Assembly (NCBI GenBank): GCA_902472555.1
Contig: CABROF010000073.1
Coordinates: forward strand, 1-12,769
Direction of reading: 5' to 3'
Source of the DNA: UMGS1851 sp900555605
Lineage (GTDB): Bacteria; Bacillota; Clostridia; UBA1212; UBA1255
Length of the DNA stretch: 12,769 nucleotides
Under the pieces are notes generated by a model, which did not search any database, had not been told where the DNA came from, and saw only the letters and a list, made by a program, of their open reading frames with translations. This document shows, piece by piece, positions 1 to 7,088 of this stretch. Positions within the stretch are counted from its first letter, which is position 1. Each line of letters starts with the position of its first letter. The translations under genes and the position numbers were made by a program.

Positions 1-716
1 CCGCCGAGAACGGCGGTCCGTCTGTTCGGAATGACCGTGCCGGCCCTCGGCAAAATGGAGGCAGCTACCAGCGTGTTGTAACCGGCATACAGCACTGCGG
101 AAAAAAGCATCTGGCCATAAACAAGCAAAGTATCGGATAAAGACTGCGTGCCGGATATGCCTCCCTGCTCCGCGCCTGCAGAAAATAAATGAAAAACTTC
201 TGCTGTCTCCGTACAGCAGAAGGAGGACAAAACCGCAGAGACAGCCAGGGAAATGGCGATCACCGGTGCAAACACGGCGCACAAGGCAGCAAGGCTTTCA
301 AAGCCTCGAAGCAGAACCAGAAAAGACAGCAGGGAAATCATGGCCGTTAAAAGAAAGCGGGGCCAAAATTTTTGGAACGCAGGCAGATTGCTTCCGGCTA
401 AATCCGACGTTCCCGCCAGCATAATGACATAAATACAGTAAGAAAATAATGCAATGCAGATTGCCAGCAGCTTCCCCATGCGCTGTCCTGCCAGTCTTCG
501 GCTCACCAGCAAAGGCGAATCCGTCTCCATTCGATAGGCCAGCACATACAGTCTGCTGCCGGCTGCGGCCAGCAGCAGCGAAGAAATCCCGAGTCCCGCA
601 AAGCCGGGCAGGCCGTAGCGGGCAAAATAAGTCATGATCTCTCTCCCGGTAGCAAACCCCGCACCCACAATTGCCGATAAAAACAAGCAAGCCAAGCCAA
701 ATGAACGTTTCTGCAT
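1..716 (-). CDS. YkvI-family polytopic membrane protein (C-terminus cut by window edge)
   Basis: The frame reads from ATG at 716 to the window edge without a stop, giving 238 codons; the C-terminus is missing. The protein is strongly hydrophobic, with about six apparent membrane segments in the visible part. The N-terminus carries GAGFATGREIM (residues 18-28), close to the GAGFASGQE signature of the YkvI family (COG3949), uncharacterised membrane proteins distantly related to the APC-type transporter superfamily. A role as a permease is inferred; no substrate can be named. An in-frame ATG at 731 would add five residues (MRGLF) and has a weak AAGAG about 8 nt upstream; an in-frame TAA lies just before it. 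ATG 716 has only GGGGG as a possible ribosome site, and that is inside the terminator stem of the preceding operon. A minus-strand frame from GTG 738 to 298 covers the same DNA but encodes a low-complexity, Cys/Arg-rich, non-membrane product and is a shadow. Confidence 0.8.
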   Translation of the reverse strand, partial: MQKRSFGLACLFLSAIVGAGFATGREIMTYFARYGLPGFAGLGISSLLLAAAGSRLYVLAYRMETDSPLLVSRRLAGQRMGKLLAICIALFSYCIYVIMLAGTSDLAGSNLPAFQKFWPRFLLTAMISLLSFLVLLRGFESLAALCAVFAPVIAISLAVSAVLSSFCCTETAEVFHLFSAGAEQGGISGTQSLSDTLLVYGQMLFSAVLYAGYNTLVAASILPRAGTVIPNRRTAVLG

Positions 717-760
717 AAAAAGCCCCCGCATATCGCACTCTTACATGGATATGCGGGGGC
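717..760 (-). terminator. Intrinsic terminator of the LCP/ABC/DUF4340 unit
   Basis: Read on the minus strand, GCCCCCGCATATC (760-748) is followed by a 13-nt loop, the exact complement GATATGCGGGGGC (734-722) and then a run of five T. The 13-bp stem is perfect with a GC-rich base, typical of a Rho-independent terminator. It lies 41 bases after the DUF4340 stop codon. The T-run directly touches ATG 716 of the next gene, and the alternative start at 731 is inside the descending arm. Confidence 0.85.
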
Positions 761-800
761 GCGGCCCGTCATAACGCCACAGGCCGAAATTTCTATTGTT

Positions 801-2228
801 TTATGAGCGGTTCAGCGCTTCCAGAAGCGCTGTAATCGTTCCCAGGATCCCTTCGCTGGAGGCTGGTCCCATAATCCGCCGCAGCGAACAGTAGCCCCCC
901 AAATATTTTCCGTCACGGAAAATGCTGACCGTAATGTCATCTCTGTAAAAACAGGTTACGGTGCTCCTGCTTCCATCCTTCCGTTCGTATACGATATTGC
1001 AGACCACATTGTCTGTCGGAGGCGGGGTAAGCTCAATATTCTCCAATTCAATCCGGTAAAGCGCATTCGTGATTTCCCGAAACATGTCGCGGCAGTCATG
1101 ATCCGGCTGATTGGCACTGATCCCGTTAATCGTCAGAATTTCCTCGTCTTTTGCTTTTCCTTCCGTATCGTATTCCAGCGTATAGGTTTCACCGGCCACC
1201 GTAACGATGACTTTGGACAAAACCGTATAATTTTCAAGAAACGCATATCCGGACAAATAACGTATTGCGGTTTCATCTGTAAAGGTTACGGAAGCCGCCG
1301 AAATCGTATATACGTCGCTGCCGCCGTTAAGCGTACAGTAAAAATAATTTCCGTCCTGCGTTCTGTTTCCGATTTCCAGAGACTCTGTTTTCCTGTGGTC
1401 CTTCAGCCGGATCGCATACAAAGGCTTTTCCAGCCCATACTGAGACAGGTCCGCGCAGTTTGCTTCCGTAATATCCGTAATGCTTAAATCACACACGATT
1501 TTCAGCAGATCATTGATATTGCCTTGATTTCCCTCGATGGAAATCGGATATATCATATTCCACTTCCGGGTCTCGCCGCTGAAATCCGCAGTCAGCTCAA
1601 ATTCCTTTTCTCCTGTTTTGGAGACCAGCACATTCTGAATTTTTCCCTCATCGTCAAAATCAAAAATCATACTGCTGATCAGGTGCTTTTTGGTCAGCAG
1701 CAGCGTGGTTTTATGCGCGTTATCCGTACGGAACACCCGATTGTCGCCTTCAAATAAGGTATAAACCTCGCCGCCCGTCAGGTCGTTGGCCCCGAAGATC
1801 AGTTTTACTGTGCTGCCGTCCGCCATGGTCAGCAGCAGATACGACTTCCCGTCCAAACCATAATCCGCCAGTATAGATTCCGTAATTTCACCGGTATATA
1901 CCACTTTGCCCTTCATACCGGAAATCCGGTTCAGGACAGTTGACACGCTGGCCTCAAAAAAAGGCAGATCCGGATAAGAAACGCACGTCCATTCATCATA
2001 GGCCTTTCGCAGTACAATTACATCTGCGGCATGACTTTCAATGGTTTCTATATTCTTTGTGTCAATGCCGGGAAACATAACCGTATCATAGAGGGAATCC
2101 GGATCCGTCTGGGAGCCTTTTTCATCCTCCGGCTTATCTGAAGTCCAGAAACGGTCGACTGCAAGATAACCCGCTACAGCTACCGCAATAATAATCAGTG
2201 CAATGATCGTGGTCCTGTATTTTTTCAT
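801..2228 (-). CDS. DUF4340 domain protein, single N-terminal membrane anchor
   Basis: The 475-residue product has a membrane segment at about residues 6-24 after a short basic start (MKKYR), then a large region expected outside the cytoplasm. It contains two spaced YGL modules: 'DYGLDGKSYLLL', followed by strands ending in VFRTD, and 'QYGLEKPLYAIRL', followed by strands ending in VYTISA. This repeated beta-rich pattern is typical of DUF4340. The family commonly sits next to GldG-like ABC auxiliary proteins, as here. Its biochemical role is unknown; a structural or substrate-binding part of the ABC complex is an inference. ATG 2228 is preceded by AAAGGAG with a spacer of about 10 nt. The gene is the last of the unit, 68 bp after the GldG-like gene. 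Confidence 0.82.
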   Translation of the reverse strand: MKKYRTTIIALIIIAVAVAGYLAVDRFWTSDKPEDEKGSQTDPDSLYDTVMFPGIDTKNIETIESHAADVIVLRKAYDEWTCVSYPDLPFFEASVSTVLNRISGMKGKVVYTGEITESILADYGLDGKSYLLLTMADGSTVKLIFGANDLTGGEVYTLFEGDNRVFRTDNAHKTTLLLTKKHLISSMIFDFDDEGKIQNVLVSKTGEKEFELTADFSGETRKWNMIYPISIEGNQGNINDLLKIVCDLSITDITEANCADLSQYGLEKPLYAIRLKDHRKTESLEIGNRTQDGNYFYCTLNGGSDVYTISAASVTFTDETAIRYLSGYAFLENYTVLSKVIVTVAGETYTLEYDTEGKAKDEEILTINGISANQPDHDCRDMFREITNALYRIELENIELTPPPTDNVVCNIVYERKDGSRSTVTCFYRDDITVSIFRDGKYLGGYCSLRRIMGPASSEGILGTITALLEALNRS

Positions 2229-2252
2229 GCGATCGGCACTCCTTTCATTTTA

Positions 2253-2269
2253 CCGGCTTCCGCGGCCGG
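2253..2269 (-). repeat. Small GC-rich inverted repeat between gldG-like and DUF4340 genes
   Basis: CCGGC and GCCGG flank a 7-nt loop in the 68-bp gap. No T-run follows, so it is not an intrinsic terminator. A small mRNA stem that affects processing or relative expression is possible but unproven. Confidence 0.35.
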
Positions 2270-2296
2270 CATATCCCCCCTGCAGATGCGAAGCGA

Positions 2297-3808
2297 TTAC
2301 AGGTGTCTTCTTCTGAGCCACACGACGCCGCCGGCCAGAATAATCAGCGCGGAATATCCCACCAGAACAAATCCCACGATTTTCCTGACCTGGCTGTCCG
2401 TAGCCGAAATCGTACTGGTATCAAAATTCTTCGCAGCAATATGCAATCCCTCGACATCCACATTCTGCATTTCCTCCACCAGCCATTCCGTACAGGCCAT
2501 GGTAAAATTCAAGCCGGACCTATTCGAAAAATACGTCAGATACATATCCTGAAAATTCCAGCATGAACCGGTAACCACAATTCTGCCGCCGTTCAGGGAG
2601 CCGGTATACTCGCCCGCCGCTGCAATTAAATGAGACTGCGCCGGACTGGTACTATCGTCCGATACGGATTTGCTGACAGCCTGACCGGAGGTGCGAAGCA
2701 GCTCGTACGTCGTAAAATAGCCCGAGGCGTTCAGGAATCGAAGGCTTCTGGTTTCCATCACCGGAAGCATGCTGAGAGACACGCCCTCCAGGGGTCCGTT
2801 GGTCAAAATTTCCGCCGCGTTGAAGGCAATGCCTTCAGATTGCATTAAAATGTATTTGGAATCCTGTTCCGTAACCAGGTCATTGTTCGCCTGCATACCG
2901 AATAATTCAAGAAGTTTATTGAAGTTCGCAAGCTCCGTGCCGGCGCTCAGATACCCCAGCTCAAACATGGCTCTGCCCTTTTCCTCGGTGAGATAAACGC
3001 GGACCTTTTCATATGCGATATTCGACAGATCCGCGGTTGGATTCATAAACAGAATCATCGCGGCATCCTCGGGGATATCCGACTGCAGCAGATTCAGTTC
3101 CTTCACATCGCATCCGTAAGTATTCACGCTGGCGGTATATTGAGAAAAAGCGCTTAATTCATATCCGGGCTGGCTGCTCGTTTCATAGTAAATCACCGGA
3201 ATCCGGTCGGAGGTCACATATAAAATATTTGTGGTCAAATTGCTTTCTACCTTCAACCCGGAAACCTTTACAGAATAAGTCGTATAGTCGATGGAATAGT
3301 TATACATGTCAGACGAACCGATGCGCCTTGTCTTATTTCCGCATTTTACAATATAATCGCCGGCAGAATACGCTCCGGCGTTCTCCTGTCCTACTGTTGT
3401 CGCCACAAAGGACGGATTCGTATCGGGATTTACATACCGGACCGTAACCCGGTCATAGGCATCATAGAGATCGAGTATTTTGATGACCATGGAACGGTTT
3501 GTATCCGACTCGCCCTTTGTCCTGTCAAACAGCGCGATAATCTCAATATCCTTCTCCAGGGCGGAAAGCCGTTTTTTTGTGGTATCGGTAATCGAATACC
3601 GCTGCTCCGTCGTAAGATCCAGCGTCAGAGGAAGCCGTTCCAAGGCAAGATTCAGCAGCACGAACGCAGTAATAACCGCAATCATCAGTAAAATGCTGTT
3701 GGTACCGAAGCGGAACCTGCGCCGGGTCTTTTCCGAAAAGTTCAGCCGCGGCTCTTTTTCCGTTTCCGTCTGTTTGTTTTCAGATATATTTTGTTTGTTC
3801 TTCTTCAT
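2297..3808 (-). CDS. GldG-like ABC transporter auxiliary protein
   Basis: The product is about 503 residues: a hydrophilic, charged N-terminus, a membrane segment at about 37-56, a long extracytoplasmic region and a second membrane segment near the C-terminus (IVGFVLVGYSALIILAGG) followed by WLRRRHL. Just after the first segment, 'LDLTTEQRYSITDTTKKRL' matches the hallmark of GldG/ABC_transp_aux proteins (D-T-x-x-x-x-YS-t-x-x-T). The next domain (IEIIALFD, later VTVRYVNPDTNP) fits the same family. The GHGE-like loop usual after the 'vyfl' strand is not evident here (VIYYETSSQPGYEL). It probably forms a complex with the ATPase and permease upstream. The start is uncertain: ATG 3808 is about 10 nt after AAAAGGA, while GTG 3814 is only about 4 nt after it. 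I prefer ATG. Confidence 0.85.
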   Translation of the reverse strand: MKKNKQNISENKQTETEKEPRLNFSEKTRRRFRFGTNSILLMIAVITAFVLLNLALERLPLTLDLTTEQRYSITDTTKKRLSALEKDIEIIALFDRTKGESDTNRSMVIKILDLYDAYDRVTVRYVNPDTNPSFVATTVGQENAGAYSAGDYIVKCGNKTRRIGSSDMYNYSIDYTTYSVKVSGLKVESNLTTNILYVTSDRIPVIYYETSSQPGYELSAFSQYTASVNTYGCDVKELNLLQSDIPEDAAMILFMNPTADLSNIAYEKVRVYLTEEKGRAMFELGYLSAGTELANFNKLLELFGMQANNDLVTEQDSKYILMQSEGIAFNAAEILTNGPLEGVSLSMLPVMETRSLRFLNASGYFTTYELLRTSGQAVSKSVSDDSTSPAQSHLIAAAGEYTGSLNGGRIVVTGSCWNFQDMYLTYFSNRSGLNFTMACTEWLVEEMQNVDVEGLHIAAKNFDTSTISATDSQVRKIVGFVLVGYSALIILAGGVVWLRRRHL

Positions 3809-3841
3809 ATGCACACAATCCTTTTATTGATAATAAGACCG

Positions 3842-3849
3842 CCGGCCGG
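3842..3849 (-). repeat. CCGGCCGG palindrome in the permease-gldG gap
   Basis: A perfect 8-bp palindrome lies in the 58-bp gap between the permease stop and the GldG-like start. It has no T-run. It resembles, in composition only, the GC dyad in the next gap of the same unit. Confidence 0.25.
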
Positions 3850-3866
3850 GCGCTTCTGCGGAGCAT

Positions 3867-4580
3867 TCAGCTCCACCGTTTCCGCTCCATGTTCATAACC
3901 GTGATGAACAAAAACACAGCCGAAAGACTGATATAAAATATTAATGAGGCAAAATTGAACGCGCCTGCCGCAAAGTCATTGTACCGCGCCATAGGGGAGA
4001 TCCACTGCAGCGCGGATCCGACGACCCCGCCTATAGAAGAAGCCAAATACTGCATAAAATACATACATACCAGGATCACGATGCCCGATACCGCGGCAAC
4101 CACCTGATTTTCTGTTAGGGAAGAAGTAAAAAGCCCTACTGACAGAAAAAAGGCGCCCAGCAGGATAAATGCAATATATCCGCCGATATTTACGGAAACA
4201 GGAATCGAGCCGCCGTCATTTACTAAAAAATTCAGAATGGTCGGATAAATGAAGGTCAATGCAATCATGACCAAAAAGACCGAAAGCGCAGCAAAATATT
4301 TTCCGAGAACAACGCCCCAGATGGAGACGGGAGAGGTCCGGAGCAGAACCTCCGTATTATTCCGCCTTTCATCGGCCAGCAGCTTCATGGTAAACAGCGG
4401 TGCGAAAACCGCCAGATAAATAATCAGGGATTTCAGCGTATCGGCAAAGGATACATTATGGTTGTTGATATTGTTATATACGAAAAAGATACCGACAATC
4501 ACCATAAAAAATCCCATTAAGCAATACGCCACCGGAGACCGGAAATAGGATCCCATCTCGCGTTTATAAATTGTAACCAT
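3867..4580 (-). CDS. ABC-2 type permease, GldF-like
   Basis: The product has 237 residues and about six membrane segments (starting near residues 15, 49, 92, 130, 157 and 210) and lacks an ATPase domain, so it is a half-transporter permease that would dimerise. The N-terminal 'IYKREMGSYFRSPVAY' amphipathic stretch and the cytoplasmic loop 'DERRNNTEVLLRTSP' are typical of ABC-2 permeases of the GldF/NosY kind. It is probably energised by the ATPase encoded 75 bp upstream. The transported substrate cannot be deduced. ATG 4580 is the only reasonable start; GGAGG lies about 13 nt before it, a long spacer that may lower translation. The TGA stop is at 3867. Confidence 0.88.
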   Translation of the reverse strand: MVTIYKREMGSYFRSPVAYCLMGFFMVIVGIFFVYNNINNHNVSFADTLKSLIIYLAVFAPLFTMKLLADERRNNTEVLLRTSPVSIWGVVLGKYFAALSVFLVMIALTFIYPTILNFLVNDGGSIPVSVNIGGYIAFILLGAFFLSVGLFTSSLTENQVVAAVSGIVILVCMYFMQYLASSIGGVVGSALQWISPMARYNDFAAGAFNFASLIFYISLSAVFLFITVMNMERKRWS

Positions 4581-4655
4581 ATGATTGAAAAAGCCTCCAT
4601 TCCGTACTTTTATACAATTTTTGCGTGCATGAAAGCAAAACCCAACCCGAGAGCC

Positions 4656-5606
4656 TCACTCCTCTGTCCGCGGCACATCCTTTGATACGATATCCAGAAA
4701 AACCTCCTCCAGCGTTTTGCCCACCGGACGCAGTTCCAGAATCGGCAGGCTTTCCCGGCCGAGTTCATTGAACATATGCCGGCGGACGTCAACATCACGC
4801 TGTGACTCAACCAAAAATAGGGAAGCATCCCGGTCCACGCGGATAAAGTCCACAGAGCGGACTCCAGGTACGCCTTGAATCGTCTTCTGCACCGTGGTTT
4901 TATTTCCCGCCACGGTTACCATAAATTTGTTGATTGTGCCGCCGCCTGCGGAAAATTCCGATACGGAGCCTGTAGCGGCAATTCTTCCTTTATTAATAAT
5001 CGCCACGGAACTGCAGACCGCACTGACCTCAGATAAGATATGCGTGCTCAGGATAATCGTATGATCATGCCGCAGCGCGCCGATCAGTTTCCGGATATCG
5101 ATGATCTGCTTCGGATCCAAGCCTACCGTAGGCTCGTCCAAAATCAGCACCTGCGGATCGCCCACCAACGCTTGGGCAAGTCCTACCCGCTGCTTATAGC
5201 CTTTGGAGAGATTTCGGATCACCCGTCCCCGGATGTCTCCGATTTTTACTAAGTACATAATATCATCCAGCTGTGATTTTCTTTTCTTCAAAGGGACATT
5301 CTTCAGATCACAGATAAAATGCAGATATTCTTTGACCGTCATGTCCGTATAAAGCGGCGGCTGCTCTGGGAGATAGCCGATTCTTTTTTTGACCTCCTTC
5401 GGATTCTCTAAAATATCGTATCCGTCCAGCTTTACGGTTCCGGATGTAGACGGCAGATAGCCTGTTATGATGTTCATAGTGGTAGACTTTCCGGCTCCGT
5501 TCGGTCCGAGAAACCCTAATATTTCGCCTTTCTTTACGGAAAAAGATACATGATCCAAGGCACAGATCTGTCCGTATTGCTTTGTGAGATTGATGATCTC
5601 AATCAT
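4656..5606 (-). CDS. ABC transporter ATP-binding protein, GldA-like
   Basis: A 316-residue cytosolic ATPase. Numbered from ATG 5606, visible motifs are Walker A GPNGAGKST (34-42), Q-loop Gln82 (EQPPLY), signature LSKGY (133-137, where LSGGQ is the classical form), Walker B VLILDEP (153-159) and switch His189 (STHI). The roughly 85-residue C-terminal extension ends in 'LEEVFLDIV', typical of ATPases that drive ABC-2 permeases (CcmA/GldA/NosF type). The start is decided by GGAGG seven bases before ATG 5606; the upstream in-frame TTG at 5624 would place this ribosome site inside the coding region. It is the first gene of the ABC module, 100 bp after the LCP gene. Confidence 0.93.
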   Translation of the reverse strand: MIEIINLTKQYGQICALDHVSFSVKKGEILGFLGPNGAGKSTTMNIITGYLPSTSGTVKLDGYDILENPKEVKKRIGYLPEQPPLYTDMTVKEYLHFICDLKNVPLKKRKSQLDDIMYLVKIGDIRGRVIRNLSKGYKQRVGLAQALVGDPQVLILDEPTVGLDPKQIIDIRKLIGALRHDHTIILSTHILSEVSAVCSSVAIINKGRIAATGSVSEFSAGGGTINKFMVTVAGNKTTVQKTIQGVPGVRSVDFIRVDRDASLFLVESQRDVDVRRHMFNELGRESLPILELRPVGKTLEEVFLDIVSKDVPRTEE

Positions 5607-5706
5607 GCCGTTTCCTCCAGTCAAAATTCCCGCAATGTACGCAAACCGTTACGCTGCTAAGTTTGATTATCCTATCAATAAAATATTAACAGCCGGTGAA
5701 GACTTT
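5607..5706 (-). other. 100-bp AT-rich gap between the LCP and ABC genes
   Basis: It holds the ABC ribosome site and a TTGAT/ATCAA inverted pair (around 5678-5663) that includes a GATAAT -10-like hexamer. No matching -35 is seen at 16-18 bp and there is no terminator-like hairpin. Read-through from the LCP gene is therefore likely, though an internal promoter cannot be excluded. Confidence 0.3.
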
Positions 5707-6876
5707 TTAAAGAACCCCGCTCGACCTTGCCAGGGCCTGCCACCGGCGGACCAGCGCATTAATTTTTTCTTCTCCCACAAAAGCAATATCCACATAACTG
5801 GCATCGTCGTGAAACGGATCGATTGCATCTCCGGTCAGCAGATAAGGTTCAATGGAATACGTATCGCCCAAAAACTCCTGTGCAATTTTTAAATATTCGC
5901 TCAAATCGGAGAAGGCGATGCTGTGCTTGACGTTGCTGGTCAGAGAATTCAGAATGGAATTGGCGTTTAATATGTTATCCGGCGTAATAATCTGCTTGGA
6001 AATTTCCATCAGCAGATTCAGCTGGTTTACCTTTCGGAAGTAATCCCCGCTGGACTCCACATGATTTCCGTGTTCGTCATATAAATAGCGGACGCGCACA
6101 TAGTATAGCGCCTGCTTGGCGTTCAGCGTCTGCTTGCCTTCCGCCAGCATCAGTTCTCCCTTTTCATTATAAAAATTCTGCGGTACGGTAACCGTAATTC
6201 CGCCCAAAATATCGACGATTTCCATAAAACCTTCAAAATTGATCCGAATATAATCATCAATTTTATAGTTATAGCTTGCGCCCATCAGCTGGCTGACAGT
6301 GGTGCACAGCAGGTTAATCCCCTGATTCTCAAATTTACCGGAGCCTGTATTGACCACAAAATCGCCTACATAGGGCACGGCGTTTAATTTAAAGGCGCCT
6401 TTGGCAGTAAAATAGCTGTTCCTTCCATCCGGCTTATGGTTGATAATTGCCTGTACCACCTCGTCCGAATACGGTACAAAAGTATCTCGCGGCAGCGATA
6501 CCATCTTAATAACCTTTGTCGAAGTGTTGATGCTCAGCACGATGATGGTATCCACCAGGTAAGAGTTTTCATCAAAGCCCAGCAGCAGGATGTTCTTTGC
6601 CCCTTTATCCAGCGCAAGCTCCCGCACAGCCTCTACCTCGTGAAAGGTTCCCTGTTCGCCGGGCTTGGGCGTTGACGGCGTAGCGTCTGCCGTTCGGTTC
6701 GGAAAAAAGTCCTTGTCAAACACGCCGTTATTATCCACAATTGGTCCGTGATTCCCCTGGCTTTTGACCTCATTGTTCATTAAATTCAGGAAAGGCAAAA
6801 CAATCTCAAAATATAAAACACCAATCAATACCACGATAATAGAAAAAACAAATACCCTTACTACGGATTTATTCAT
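5707..6876 (-). CDS. LytR-CpsA-Psr (LCP) family membrane protein
   Basis: The 389-residue product has an N-terminal membrane anchor (about 7-31), a linker rich in Asn/Pro/Thr (about 36-80), then an LCP domain (about 92-300). LCP hallmarks are 'DTIIVLSIN' with Asp109, 'VSLPRDT' with Arg130 and Asp131, 'IDDYIRINFEGF', 'VDILGGITVTVP' and 'ALYYVRVRY' with Arg261 and Arg263. LCP enzymes attach undecaprenyl-linked polymers such as teichoic acids or capsules to peptidoglycan on the outer face of the membrane. Two usual features differ: the Arg often found just before the SDT motif is absent (YLVDT), and the downstream D-x-x-R-x-x-RQ motif reads GDYFRKVNQ (277-285). About 90 further residues follow the core domain. 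ATG 6876 follows AGAGGAA by a normal spacer. Activity on a specific polymer is not shown. Confidence 0.88.
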   Translation of the reverse strand: MNKSVVRVFVFSIIVVLIGVLYFEIVLPFLNLMNNEVKSQGNHGPIVDNNGVFDKDFFPNRTADATPSTPKPGEQGTFHEVEAVRELALDKGAKNILLLGFDENSYLVDTIIVLSINTSTKVIKMVSLPRDTFVPYSDEVVQAIINHKPDGRNSYFTAKGAFKLNAVPYVGDFVVNTGSGKFENQGINLLCTTVSQLMGASYNYKIDDYIRINFEGFMEIVDILGGITVTVPQNFYNEKGELMLAEGKQTLNAKQALYYVRVRYLYDEHGNHVESSGDYFRKVNQLNLLMEISKQIITPDNILNANSILNSLTSNVKHSIAFSDLSEYLKIAQEFLGDTYSIEPYLLTGDAIDPFHDDASYVDIAFVGEEKINALVRRWQALARSSGVL

Positions 6877-6967
6877 GCCGGATTCCTCTCCATCTTTTGT
6901 ACTAAAGCTCTATTGGCAATATACCTTTCCTTTTTGAACGGTATGTAGCGAAACTGAAAACGATAAC

Positions 6968-6996
6968 ACAATATCACCATCTCCGAATCCTGTCAA
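6968..6996 (-). promoter_or_regulatory. Sigma-A type promoter of the LCP gene
   Basis: On the minus strand TTGACA (6996-6991) is separated by exactly 17 bp from TATTGT (6973-6968). The -35 is a perfect consensus and the -10 matches four of six. Transcription would start near 6961, giving a leader of about 85 nt. The promoter lies just after the terminator of the preceding unit, which supports its position. Confidence 0.6.
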
Positions 6997-7003
6997 GCTG
7001 CAC

Positions 7004-7061
7004 AAAAAACGCGGGCAGGCAGCGTGCGCCGCAGACTGTGCCGCAGCGCCCCTGCCCCCGC
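7004..7061 (-). terminator. Strong intrinsic terminator after ypeB
   Basis: On the minus strand a GC-rich arm GCGGGGGCAGG (7061-7051) pairs with CCTGCCCGC (7019-7011), leaving two G bulged. An inner stem GCGCTGC/GCGGCGC with one G-U pair closes a 10-nt loop. Six T follow (7009-7004). It lies 28 bases after the ypeB stop. The other strand has TTTTT at 7063-7067, so it could also work in reverse, but there is no plus-strand gene to serve. Confidence 0.85.
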
Positions 7062-7088
7062 ATTTTTACGATTTTCCATTTCCAGGCT

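Noticed and set aside
298..738. Minus-strand reading frame of 146 codons from GTG 738
   Set aside because: It overlaps the ykvI-like frame almost entirely, has an atypical composition rich in Cys, Arg and Gly, and no recognisable domain. The neighbouring frame gives a clean membrane protein with a family signature.
4600..4645. TTGCTT ... TATAAA as an internal promoter before the permease
   Set aside because: The -35 matches only three of six positions and the spacer is 18 bp; such matches are common by chance in AT-rich gaps.
5660..5690. Possible promoter with GATAAT before the ABC ATPase gene
   Set aside because: The -10-like hexamer is good, but no -35 resembling TTGACA lies 16-18 bp upstream. 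I describe the gap but do not call a promoter.
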